A DNA stretch of 64,000 nt from Lachnoclostridium sp. GTDB lineage: Bacteria; Bacillota; Clostridia; Lachnospirales; Lachnospiraceae. The notes under the pieces were generated by a model. The model made no database searches. It worked only from the letters and a program-made list of their open reading frames with translations, and was not told the origin of the DNA. Below are positions 17,680 through 26,335 of the stretch, piece after piece; within the stretch, counting starts at the first letter, position 1; each line of letters starts with the position of its first letter. The translations under genes were made by a program, and so were the position numbers. The stretch is from assembly GCA_021770065.1 (NCBI GenBank), contig JAETRR010000024.1, positions 37,334 through 101,333 of the forward strand, in the 5' to 3' direction.

Positions 17680-19626
17680 CTACCTTTCCACCGGCATTGC
17701 AAATGCGCCGATTCCAAATCTTCCATGAACCACATCACTGTAGGTTCTCTTCACAAGCTCATCAATCTTCCAAGTGATATTCTCGTCAACAGCAGCCATC
17801 TGTAGCATGCCACCAATTTTAACTTTCTTAATGGTTTCCTCAAGTCTGATCTCTCCATCCCAGGCTTCCCCGGCACCCATAGACTGACCCATAATTGCTG
17901 CAAGACAGTCACCGGTATTCACTGTAACGGTTCCACCCGTTGCCCTTGCATACACATTGAAAATGTTTCTATAATTCGCCACCAAATCTTCAATCGGGTA
18001 ATACAGCATGATGGAATGCTTTCCGGAATGCCAGGTATCTTCCGGCTGATGAATCTCGATGATGTTGCCATTGAACTCAAAGGTAAAATGAACCACCACC
18101 TGCCCATCTTCCTTCCAGACCACAGGCATTTCCACAGACAGCATCTGCTCTTTTGTGTTGCCAATCACCTTAGGCTCCTCAGATATACCTCCCTCTGACG
18201 CATCCCCCGTAGCGACACCACCATCTTCAGAGCCGGTAACCTCACTTTCTGTACCATTTTCTTCCTCAGGCAACACCTCTTCTACTTTCTCTGTCACTTC
18301 CACCGAAGGAATCACTACATCCCCTCTTGCAACCACAGACCTCTCCACCTGATCTGCATTCACACCCACAATCACAGACCCAAAGAACTGCGCCATAACC
18401 GCTTCATTCGGTGCAAATTCAATAGAAATGATCTTCACATCACTCTCGCCTACCGTAAAAGAGCTGGCATTGGTAAAGGTATGAATACCAATCTTGCCAG
18501 CTTCCTTGTTATCTATAATCTGATTTAAGAGTCCTGAAATATTCTTATCATTCTTTGACTTTGCATGTGCCAGTCTCGGATTCTTTCCAACACCCTTCAG
18601 TGTGTGCTTCCCGCCAATCTTACACTGCATGGAAGTGATAGCAGATATTCTGTTTTCGTCTGCCTGTCCACCCTTAAACCGGATCACATCTCCCAAGTCC
18701 AAAGCGGGATTTCCTGTTGTTTCCGAATCAAAAGGAACATAATCCACAACCGACAAGTCATTCAGGATATTCATACACAGCTGCTCCCTGGTTTCTTTCA
18801 AGCCAAACTGCAACAGAGGATTCACACCCAGATTCATTGTCAGCCCGTCATCCGGATCCAGATGATAATACTCTGCCGTTTCCGTTTTCATGTTGGTAGA
18901 AGAAACCGCTGTGTACCTTGTAATGAAATCAGAAAAGCTGCTGGTAAAGCGGTGCTTTGTTTCCAGTTCCATCACCGGCTCATTGCCATATTTCCTTAGT
19001 TCCAGCTTGCCCTCCCGGTTGATACAGAAAAACCCACCAAGAACCTGCCCCACATAGTAGAGCACATCCCGGTATGTCTCAATATCATTCTCCGTATAAA
19101 TGGAAAGTAGTTCCGTTCCATTGGGCATCGCTTCATAATCCGCCTGACTCTGTGCCATCTCCACCTTACAGGCCTTGCTGCACAAGTTCACAAAATCAAA
19201 CACCGTGCCAATGGTTTCAAAACCATTGAAGCTCTTGTCAAATCGAAGCATAAAATCATAGGCTTTCAGCTCCAAAGTCTTGATATTACGGTTAGCCTCC
19301 GACACCTCAAAGATTCCCATTGGAACCTCTTCAAAAGTACCATCAGACAGTCTTAGATGATAAAACAATTCCACCAGAGCATCTTCCAAAGTATATCTGT
19401 CAATATCAGATAAAAGCGTAATCCCCATCTCCGCTGCATACACCGTACCAAGCTCAATCTCCGTAGAACCGCAGCACTGACTGGAAATATATCCGCTCCC
19501 CTTTACGATATCATTAGCACCAAACTCATACGTGGTACCCTTCGTTGTCGTTATCCTTCCCGACCAATAATATCTTCTTGTGTTCTCCTGCACCGCCTGC
19601 AGGAATACCTCACTCACCGGATACAA
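17680..19626 (-). CDS. Phage tail protein (distal tail/tail-lysin region)
   Basis: The 648-residue protein begins MYPVSEVFLQAVQENTRRYYWSGRI, typical of Firmicute siphophage baseplate-hub proteins. Its first 350 residues are conserved-looking beta/alpha (GMGIFEVSEANR, TYRDVLYYVGQVLGG, DLGDVIRFKG). An acidic low-complexity linker follows at residues about 445-485 (EEVLPEEENGTESEVTGSEDGG) before a beta-rich C-terminus. The linker looks like a joint between a conserved hub and a variable module. Confidence 0.78.
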   Translation of the reverse strand: MYPVSEVFLQAVQENTRRYYWSGRITTTKGTTYEFGANDIVKGSGYISSQCCGSTEIELGTVYAAEMGITLLSDIDRYTLEDALVELFYHLRLSDGTFEEVPMGIFEVSEANRNIKTLELKAYDFMLRFDKSFNGFETIGTVFDFVNLCSKACKVEMAQSQADYEAMPNGTELLSIYTENDIETYRDVLYYVGQVLGGFFCINREGKLELRKYGNEPVMELETKHRFTSSFSDFITRYTAVSSTNMKTETAEYYHLDPDDGLTMNLGVNPLLQFGLKETREQLCMNILNDLSVVDYVPFDSETTGNPALDLGDVIRFKGGQADENRISAITSMQCKIGGKHTLKGVGKNPRLAHAKSKNDKNISGLLNQIIDNKEAGKIGIHTFTNASSFTVGESDVKIISIEFAPNEAVMAQFFGSVIVGVNADQVERSVVARGDVVIPSVEVTEKVEEVLPEEENGTESEVTGSEDGGVATGDASEGGISEEPKVIGNTKEQMLSVEMPVVWKEDGQVVVHFTFEFNGNIIEIHQPEDTWHSGKHSIMLYYPIEDLVANYRNIFNVYARATGGTVTVNTGDCLAAIMGQSMGAGEAWDGEIRLEETIKKVKIGGMLQMAAVDENITWKIDELVKRTYSDVVHGRFGIGAFAMPVER

Positions 19627-19642
19627 AAGACCACCTTCCTTC

Positions 19643-19679
19643 CAAAAATAAAAGCACCAGCCAACTTAATGACCGATGC
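19643..19679 (-). terminator. Terminator after the metalloprotease gene
   Basis: On the minus strand a GCATCGG/CTGGTGC stem (19679-19654, with G-U pairs) is followed by TTTTATTTTT (19653-19643). It lies 21 bp past the stop of the 19700-20347 gene and fits an autonomous transcription unit. Confidence 0.6.
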
Positions 19680-19699
19680 CAAATTTTTTATTATTCGCT

Positions 19700-20347
19700 T
19701 TATTCCCCTTTTCCAAAACTAGAATATAACATCTTTAATGCGTCCTCAATCTTTACCATTGCGAATTCGTCTGCTTCTTTCTCTTTTGGTATGTTTCTAT
19801 ACTCCATCATGTATTGTTCTGCTAATTTCCTTTCTTTTACGGTTTGAATACATTCATTCCCCTTATTTATTCGCTCTCGTCGTCGGATTTCCAACTCACT
19901 CATTTTATTAAAATTATCTTTTTCAAGATCAATGTCCATTTCCATAAATGAATTAACATTGCACTTTAGCTCATTGAATTGATTCCAATGACCTACTTCA
20001 TGTAAAAACAGAAAGATAATAAATGCCTCATCAATATTCTTTATGTTACTACAATGCTGAGTAATATTTTTGCATGTCCATTCATATATCCCAGTCCCAT
20101 CACAATTTTTATATATATCTATAATCTCCTCGATAGTCAAATTAGGAATATGTATACATGCCGATGTACTTACAAATTCATTCTTTTTATATTTCCGTTC
20201 GTACTTCTCCCGTTCTTTTCCCTCGACCGGTGTAAAATAAATAATATGCCCTCCTCCCAAAATAGTATCCTTCACTTTCTCAATATCATCAAAAATAACT
20301 TTTACATCATATTGATTGATTACATTTATCAAATCACTTATCTTCAT
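19700..20347 (-). CDS. HEXXH zinc metalloprotease-like protein (moron)
   Basis: The 215-residue protein contains LFLHEVGHWNQFNEL (about residue 115), a zincin HEXXH site, and IPKEKEADEFA (about 185), which can supply the third zinc ligand. The rest is not recognised. The gene is visibly richer in A+T than the tail genes around it, has its own promoter and a terminator, and splits the tail operon. These are the marks of a moron (lysogenic conversion) gene acquired by the phage. A secreted or toxin-like role is possible, but no signal peptide is seen. Confidence 0.8.
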   Translation of the reverse strand: MKISDLINVINQYDVKVIFDDIEKVKDTILGGGHIIYFTPVEGKEREKYERKYKKNEFVSTSACIHIPNLTIEEIIDIYKNCDGTGIYEWTCKNITQHCSNIKNIDEAFIIFLFLHEVGHWNQFNELKCNVNSFMEMDIDLEKDNFNKMSELEIRRRERINKGNECIQTVKERKLAEQYMMEYRNIPKEKEADEFAMVKIEDALKMLYSSFGKGE

Positions 20348-20382
20348 ACAGTACGCCCCTTTACAATTCTAATCTTTCATTA

Positions 20383-20411
20383 ATTATATCGGTGCAAATA
20401 GATTTTGTCAT
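20383..20411 (-). promoter_or_regulatory. Promoter of the moron gene
   Basis: ATGACA (20411-20406) and TATAAT (20388-20383) are separated by 17 bp on the minus strand, 36 bp upstream of the ATG at 20347, inside the late tail operon where an internal housekeeping promoter is not expected. Confidence 0.75.
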
Positions 20412-20417
20412 TACAAA

Positions 20418-20780
20418 CTACATTTCTTTCAGCGTAAAACTCACAATCCACAGCCCTTTATAGCTCGTATCCTTCTTAAGCTTCGCCTTGAATCCTTCCA
20501 CATACATTTCCGTCTGCCTAACACTTGCAGTTTCCGGATCAAAGAATCCAACCCGAATCTTCTCCTGCTGTTTATACCCAGTAAGTAACCTCAGCCACTT
20601 CTGGGTAACAGAAAAGGAAACAGAAATCGTAACAACACCAGTTCTCACCACATCCCTCTGCACGGTTCCTGCCTCTGTTTCTCCACCACTGTCCGCTTCC
20701 TTATCCGCCATATCCACTTCATAACTATCCGGCAGAGGAAGATCCACGCCGTCAAAATTCAAATATTGAAAAAAAGCCAT
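20418..20780 (-). CDS. Phage tail protein, small
   Basis: The 120-residue protein sits between the tape measure gene (3 bp gap) and the moron, with YLNFDGVDLPLPDSYEVDMADKE at the N-terminus and a beta-rich body. Position downstream of the tape measure suggests a distal tail or hub component. No signature domain is recognised. Confidence 0.7.
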   Translation of the reverse strand: MAFFQYLNFDGVDLPLPDSYEVDMADKEADSGGETEAGTVQRDVVRTGVVTISVSFSVTQKWLRLLTGYKQQEKIRVGFFDPETASVRQTEMYVEGFKAKLKKDTSYKGLWIVSFTLKEM

Positions 20781-20783
20781 CGT

Positions 20784-23615
20784 TTATCTCCCTCCACTTC
20801 TTAGATTTGCTCTCTGCTGGGCATTTACAATCACTTCATCCAGCATCGTACCGCCAAGGTACACAGGAATCACAATATCCCCGCTTCCACCAATAACAGA
20901 AGAAACCGCATCCTTAATCGCCGACACAAAACTACTCATATCTGCACTCGATACAGAACCACCACCTGCCATAGCCATCTGACCTGTATTCACTTGAGGA
21001 TTTACCACCATATCTGCAGCAAGACCGCTCACTGCATCCTTTACCATGCCCTTGCTCTTCTCAATACCCTTAGCCAGTCCGGACATAAAGTCAGGCATCC
21101 AGCTCTCGTATTCCGTCAGAGGTCCTTCATCCGGTACAGAGAAATGCAGGAAGGATTTGATTGTATCAGCCACACTGCAAACCGCATCCTTCACCTTTCC
21201 AATGCAGGACTTGATACCATTCACAATACCATTGATGATATCTGCTCCCCAGCTGAACGCCGAAGAAGCCAGATTCTTAATGAAATTCACCGCGTTGGTA
21301 AATCCATTTTTGATAGTATTGTAGATTCCCGAAATGGTATTCTTAATCCCATTCCACATGGTACTGAAAGCAGTTGACACCGCCGTCTTAATGGCATTCA
21401 CAACGGTAATCACTGTATTCTTGATACCGTTCCAAACTGTCGTGATAGTATTCTTGATACCATTCACCACTGTGGTAACCACATTTTTGATGGCATTCCA
21501 CACTGTAGAAAATACTGTCTTGATAGCATTCAGCACGGTCGTAATTACTGTCTTAATAGTATTCCATGCAGTAGTAAGGAAAATACTGATCGCCGTAACC
21601 ACCGTAGTCACCACAGTCTTGATTCCATTCCAAATGGTGGTAAAGAAGGTAGAAATCGCATTCCAGACGGTCTCTGCCACAGACTTGATGGTATTCCACA
21701 TAGTCGATAAAAAGGTGCTGATTGCATTCACAACGGTAGTAAAGGTATTCTTGATTCCTTCCCAAAGTCCGGTAAAGAAAGAAGCCAAGCCATTCCAAAC
21801 CGTTTCCGCTGTAGTCTTGATAAACTCCCATGCCGCCACAAAGAATTCCTTCAAAGCTTCCCAGACTGCAACCGCAATCTCCTTAATGCTTTCCCACAAA
21901 TCTATCCAGAACTGCCGGAACTCATCACAGTTATTCCAAAGGTAAATAAACGCCGCCACCAATGCTGCAATGGCTGCAATAATCAGCACAATCGGATTAG
22001 CAAGCATGGTCGCATTCAGTGCCAGGAACGCAGTCTTTACTGCCTTAATCACACCCACAACCTTTGGCACAATAGTCATAATCGTGCCCACTGCAGTAAT
22101 GATTTTTCCTATGATAATCAGTACCGGTCTCAGTGCCGCCGCAATCAGTGCAACCGTCACAATGGTTTCCTTCACACCGTCCGGTAGGCTGTTCAGCATA
22201 TCAATAAATCCCTGCACCCAGCCAACAATCTTTTTCACTGCAGGTAACAGAATCTCCCCAAAAGAAATGGCCAGCTCCTGCAACTGAGATTTCAGTATGG
22301 TGAGCTGACCTTCCAGGTTATTGTTCATGGTGTCTGCCATACTCTGCGCAGCACCATTACAGTTATCTATTGCTCCTGAGAGCTTTGCAATATCTCCTTC
22401 TCCTGCATTCATCAGTGCAAGGAACCCTGACATGGCATTCTTTCCTACCAACGATTCCGCCGCAGCAGCCTTCTCCGACTCGGACAAACCGCTAAAGGCT
22501 GTTCTGCAGTCTGCCAGAATATCCGACAAATCCCTCATGGAACCATCTGCATTGGTGGTGGCAACTGTCACCTCACCAATATTCTCACCGCATATCTTAA
22601 CCTCACCGGAAAGATTCGTCATAATCGTTCGAAGGGAAGTACCAGCCTGAGTGGACTTGATTCCGGCATTTGCCATCAGTCCAATGGCTTCCGCGGTATC
22701 TTCCACTGAGAACCCCAAAGCACCTGCAATCGGCGCACAGTACTTGAAGGTCTCACCCATCATAGATACATTGGTGTTGGCGTTACTGGAAGCCGCTGCC
22801 AATACATCTGCAAAGTGCCCCGAATCCTGAGCGGACAAACCAAAGGCTGTAAGTGCATCCGTTACAATATCCGATGTGGTAGCCAAATCTTCCCCAGAAG
22901 CAGCCGTCAGGTTCATTACGCCTTCAATACCGGAAAGCATGTCCTCTGTCTTCCAGCCAGCCATTGCCATGTAATTCATAGCCTCAGCCGCTTCAGATGC
23001 AGAAAACTTGGTCTTACTTCCCATCTCTCTGGCTTTCTTCGTCAGAGCCTCCAAATCACTTCCGGTTGCTCCCGATACCGCTGCAACCTTACTCATAGCA
23101 GATTCAAAATCTGCCGCAGTCTTCACAGAAGCAGTACCAAGAGCTGTTACCGTAGCAGTAACCGGCAAAAGTTTCTTTCCTGCCCCTTCAATGTTACTAC
23201 CTACATCCTTTAACTTCTCACCAGTCGCAGAAATCTTCTGCAAAGCCGCAGCAGACTGGTTTGCCTGTTCTTCCAGCCTTTTCAGTTCATTCTCTGTTTC
23301 AATAATCTCTCTTTGCAGAGCATCATACTGATCTTTGGAAATCGTTCCATCGTTTAATGCTTTCTCTGCCTGCTCCGCCGCAGTCTTTAAGGTTTCCAGC
23401 TTCTCCTTCGTTTCCTTAACCGCATCTCCAAGCAGCTTATGCTTCTGAGCCAAAAGCTCTGTATTGCCAGGATCCAGCTTAAGAAGCTTTTCCACATCCT
23501 TAAGTTGAGCCTGGGTATTCCTGATTTCAGTATTAACGCCTTTTAATGCTGTTTGAAGTTTCGTGGTATCGCCGCCAATCTCGATAGTGATACCTTTAAT
23601 TCTCGATGCAGCCAT
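20784..23615 (-). CDS. Phage tail tape measure protein
   Basis: The 943-residue protein has a long N-terminal coiled coil (residues about 10-115), the TP901-type core (ALTKKAREMGSKTKFSASEAAEAMNYMAMAGWKTEDML), hydrophobic segments at about 490-560, and then about a dozen 11-residue repeats of the type TVWNGIKNTVT/TVVNAIKTVIS (residues about 590-790). These features set tail length. The long length and repeats are normal for the family. A GGGAGG site precedes the ATG. Confidence 0.95.
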   Translation of the reverse strand: MAASRIKGITIEIGGDTTKLQTALKGVNTEIRNTQAQLKDVEKLLKLDPGNTELLAQKHKLLGDAVKETKEKLETLKTAAEQAEKALNDGTISKDQYDALQREIIETENELKRLEEQANQSAAALQKISATGEKLKDVGSNIEGAGKKLLPVTATVTALGTASVKTAADFESAMSKVAAVSGATGSDLEALTKKAREMGSKTKFSASEAAEAMNYMAMAGWKTEDMLSGIEGVMNLTAASGEDLATTSDIVTDALTAFGLSAQDSGHFADVLAAASSNANTNVSMMGETFKYCAPIAGALGFSVEDTAEAIGLMANAGIKSTQAGTSLRTIMTNLSGEVKICGENIGEVTVATTNADGSMRDLSDILADCRTAFSGLSESEKAAAAESLVGKNAMSGFLALMNAGEGDIAKLSGAIDNCNGAAQSMADTMNNNLEGQLTILKSQLQELAISFGEILLPAVKKIVGWVQGFIDMLNSLPDGVKETIVTVALIAAALRPVLIIIGKIITAVGTIMTIVPKVVGVIKAVKTAFLALNATMLANPIVLIIAAIAALVAAFIYLWNNCDEFRQFWIDLWESIKEIAVAVWEALKEFFVAAWEFIKTTAETVWNGLASFFTGLWEGIKNTFTTVVNAISTFLSTMWNTIKSVAETVWNAISTFFTTIWNGIKTVVTTVVTAISIFLTTAWNTIKTVITTVLNAIKTVFSTVWNAIKNVVTTVVNGIKNTITTVWNGIKNTVITVVNAIKTAVSTAFSTMWNGIKNTISGIYNTIKNGFTNAVNFIKNLASSAFSWGADIINGIVNGIKSCIGKVKDAVCSVADTIKSFLHFSVPDEGPLTEYESWMPDFMSGLAKGIEKSKGMVKDAVSGLAADMVVNPQVNTGQMAMAGGGSVSSADMSSFVSAIKDAVSSVIGGSGDIVIPVYLGGTMLDEVIVNAQQRANLRSGGR

Positions 23616-23629
23616 ACCGAACCTCCCTT

Positions 23630-24177
23630 CTAAAACCGGTCAAAATCAGCCTGTGTAGCAATCACACTGTAATTCTTGTCCACATCCTGGTCATTTCCGC
23701 TCTCCACATACATGTCATTCACCATTCCGATGGTCAAAAGATCCAAATCCCGAATCGAGATTCCCAGCTGAACGCATCGGAGCAGGAACAGCGGTGTTGT
23801 CATCGGACGGTCTGTTGCACGAAGTTTTTTTTAGCTTCAGCATCCGTTCTCACATTGAGTCCCCATAGCTCAATAATCTTTGGAAGCACCTGATAAATAG
23901 AAAAAGTATTGAATGCATCCAGCCACTCTTCCGGTGTATCCGGAATTCCCGGATCCGCATGCTTCGCCATCACGTATGCAATGTTTTCAAACATTTCCAA
24001 AGAAAATAAATCCAGATTACTCACTTCTTCGCTGTTGCTGTCAATCGCCTTCTCCAAAGAAGCCAGATCCTTGTAGATATCTCTCTGGAACTTCATTCTA
24101 TATATTCTCGGAATCGCAGCACTTGCTCTGAAAGGCACCTGCTTTCCGTCAATTTCGATATTCTTAATCATGCTCAT
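23630..24177 (-). CDS. Tail assembly chaperone pair with -1 programmed frameshift
   Basis: The upstream frame (24177 down to 23800) encodes 125 residues. Near its end GCT AAA AAA AAC contains the slippery heptamer A AAA AAC (23830-23824). Slipping -1 opens a second frame that runs to a TAG at 23632-23630, reading LRATDRPMTTPLFLLRCVQLG and ending in DFDRF, for a product of about 182 residues. This is the gpG/gpGT arrangement found between major tail and tape measure genes in most siphophages; the minor fused product binds the tape measure during tail assembly. Confidence 0.9.
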
Positions 24178-24239
24178 CGCATTTCCTCCTATCTGTCAAA
24201 ATACCCTGGGACTTACAAATCCCAGGGCACCATAACCTC

Positions 24240-24824
24240 TTACTCTTCACCTGTATTCACCCCGGTAAGTGTAGGCATGTAAACTGCCTTGTACCAATCG
24301 GCATAAACCGTGCTGTCTGTCTCATTACCGGTCTTAGCCTTTACCACACCACTTGCAAGCGGTGTTGCCTTGATGGTAAGTGTTTCTGTCTGTACCTCTC
24401 TGCTCTCTTCATTTGTCTTACCCTCAATACCAGGTCTGGAAGCAGAACAGTTATAAAGCACATGACGGATATGCTTCACATCTCCATCAAACTCGAAAAG
24501 AAGTGCAAATCTGTTCAACTCAGAATTCGCATCCTCAATCAGAACCTTGTTGTCATCCAAGGTCTCATTCAAAGCAGCTACTCTGAAATCCTCAGGAATC
24601 ATCGCAAGCTCCAAATCGCCATCATAACCCATGTTGTTATTGATGACATAATACGCAGTACCATCTGCATAGAAATTCTCCGGTTCCCCATTGGCATCCA
24701 GAGAAATTGAAACTGCACCGGGCAATGCCACAGGCTTCTCGAAGGAAACCACACCCTCTTCATCCACCTTAAGCATCGCATAGTGTGCATTCTTAAGATT
24801 GTATTTGACCTTATTCTTAGCCAT
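24240..24824 (-). CDS. Major tail tube protein
   Basis: The 194-residue protein reads KNKVKYNLKNAHYAMLKVDEEG and has FYADGTAYYVINNNMGYDGDLELAMIP, matching the phi13-type major tail protein family. It lies exactly between the tail completion genes and the tail chaperones, as in HK97-type siphophages. It polymerises around the tape measure. Confidence 0.9.
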   Translation of the reverse strand: MAKNKVKYNLKNAHYAMLKVDEEGVVSFEKPVALPGAVSISLDANGEPENFYADGTAYYVINNNMGYDGDLELAMIPEDFRVAALNETLDDNKVLIEDANSELNRFALLFEFDGDVKHIRHVLYNCSASRPGIEGKTNEESREVQTETLTIKATPLASGVVKAKTGNETDSTVYADWYKAVYMPTLTGVNTGEE

Positions 24825-24889
24825 TGCTAATCCTCCTTTTTTTCCGAAGGGAAATCCGAATCCTCTGACGAGGAGAAGATTTATCCTCC

Positions 24890-25219
24890 TTAATCTGTAA
24901 CAGGAACCTCGAATGAATAAAGCACTTCATAAAGCTTCTCACTCTGGATCCAAACTTCACTCTTGTTATAAAAAATACCGGAATCGTCCAGTACCGTTTC
25001 CACCTTTGCTTCCACAACCAAATCCTTACTGTCCGTGTAAAGCTCCATCCTCACCTGATTTATCTTGAAATACACCCTTCCATCTGCAGCAAAGTTATTA
25101 CTGCCCGGCAGGAGATAACAGATAAACGGGGGTTCAGGGCTCTCTCCCTCTGCGAAATGGTCATAGGCAAAAGGGATGCCAGTCTTCTGCAGCATTGCCA
25201 CAAGTTCTTCCATTGTCAT
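24890..25219 (-). CDS. Tail terminator/completion-type protein
   Basis: The 109-residue protein (MTMEELVAMLQKTGIPFAYDHF) sits between the HK97 gp10-type gene (4-bp overlap) and the major tail gene, the usual position of the tail terminator that caps the tube at the head. The call rests mainly on position and length. Confidence 0.72.
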   Translation of the reverse strand: MTMEELVAMLQKTGIPFAYDHFAEGESPEPPFICYLLPGSNNFAADGRVYFKINQVRMELYTDSKDLVVEAKVETVLDDSGIFYNKSEVWIQSEKLYEVLYSFEVPVTD

Positions 25220-25596
25220 TTGAGTGCCGCCTCCACTTCTCTTTCCAGCATTTCTGCCGCTCTCTGTTCCGCAGGCTCAATATGTGGAAATGCCCTTGTC
25301 CTGCCGCCCTGCCTCAGTGCATGCCCAAACTCCAACAGATGCGCCAGCTGATACTGCGTCTTGGAATGCACCGTAACCGTCATTACAGTAGAAGTCTCCA
25401 AGGTTGTTTTCACATTCCAGCTTTTTCCATACTTACCTGTTCTCTTTGGAGCATTCTCAGCAATGTCCTTTTTCGCGGCATTCCCGGATTTCTTTACAGC
25501 CTTTTTCATATCCTCTGTTGCAAGGTCAGCATACTCCTGAAGCCCTTCCATGATTTCCTTTGCAAGCTCATCTACCTTAATCTTGCTTTGCCTCAT
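25216..25596 (-). CDS. HK97 gp10-type tail component
   Basis: The 126-residue protein has the lysine-rich start (IKVDELAKEIMEGLQEYADLATEDMKKAVKKSG), APKRTGKYGKSW and HLLEFGHALRQGGR, all typical of the HK97 gp10 head-tail family. It joins the neck between the head-closure protein and the tail terminator. Confidence 0.9.
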   Translation of the reverse strand: MRQSKIKVDELAKEIMEGLQEYADLATEDMKKAVKKSGNAAKKDIAENAPKRTGKYGKSWNVKTTLETSTVMTVTVHSKTQYQLAHLLEFGHALRQGGRTRAFPHIEPAEQRAAEMLEREVEAALK

Positions 25597-25597
25597 G

Positions 25598-25957
25598 TTA
25601 CCGCCTCACTTTCCTACAGCTGAATTTAAGACACTTCTTCTTGAAATTCATATGATCCACGTTCGCGATATCATAGATTTCATCCCTGAAAATAATCCTG
25701 TGAGTAGTGGAATCAATCTCAGATGCCTTCCTACAATAGCGAATAGTCACTGTCATTCCAACATCCTCAACAATGGTTCCTGCCACTTCCTTTTCCTTGG
25801 AGCTTGCCATACCCTCGCCACCAATCGTCGCATGGCATGTATAAAAATCTTCCCAGCTGTTCTTATGATTGCCGATGGCATCCGTCACCACCACATTCTT
25901 CTGGAAGGTCACTTTTTCATTCAGCAAAGACACATTCAAAGCAATCCCTCCCATCAA
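25598..25957 (-). CDS. Head-tail adaptor (head closure) protein
   Basis: Up to 119 residues. The frame begins at an ATG overlapping the upstream stop, but a GGGAGG ribosome site points to a TTG start at 25939 (LNVSLLNEKVTFQKN). The TFQKNVVVTDAIGNHKNSWEDFYTCHATI pattern matches the SPP1 gp16/HK97 gp9-like adaptor family. It closes the portal after packaging. Confidence 0.82.
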   Translation of the reverse strand: MMGGIALNVSLLNEKVTFQKNVVVTDAIGNHKNSWEDFYTCHATIGGEGMASSKEKEVAGTIVEDVGMTVTIRYCRKASEIDSTTHRIIFRDEIYDIANVDHMNFKKKCLKFSCRKVRR

Positions 25958-26232
25958 AATCCTGGCTCTCTAATTCCAAAAAGCAATGCCCTAAGTCCTA
26001 CAGTAAGAGCTCGGTGGTCTGCGTCCTCACGATGCTCATATAAATAAGCTACAGCATACATAACCGCAATCTTACCCACAGGCTGTTTCTCAAATTCCTC
26101 AATGTCTGTAAATCTCGCCACATCCATACATATCTGCTGGCTCTGAACAATGATGCCTTCAAGCAGTGCATCATCGTCATCGAAGTCCACCCGCAGATAA
26201 TTCTTCATTTCTTCTAATGTAACTACTGCCAT
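25954..26232 (-). CDS. Head-tail connector (HK97 gp6-like)
   Basis: The ATG at 26232 follows GTGAGG. The 92-residue product starts VTLEEMKNYLRVDFDDDDALLEGIIVQSQQICMDV, the standard opening of phage head-tail connector proteins that form a ring under the portal. Its stop overlaps the adaptor gene. Confidence 0.9.
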   Translation of the reverse strand: MAVVTLEEMKNYLRVDFDDDDALLEGIIVQSQQICMDVARFTDIEEFEKQPVGKIAVMYAVAYLYEHREDADHRALTVGLRALLFGIREPGF

Positions 26233-26335
26233 CAAACATCACCTCACAAAAACCTTGCCTTTCTCACACTCTCCGCAAAGAGTAAGCTTTCATGGGCATC
26301 CGAAGATTTCCACGGGCTCAGTTATATATCATTCC

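Noticed and set aside
21334..21945. 203-codon plus-strand frame opposite the tape measure gene
   Set aside because: It is a shadow of the tape measure 11-residue repeats; the repeated periodicity keeps the opposite frame open.
20784..23615. Long internal repeats of the tape measure gene as a possible novel repeat system
   Set aside because: Eleven-residue repeats are normal in tape measure proteins.
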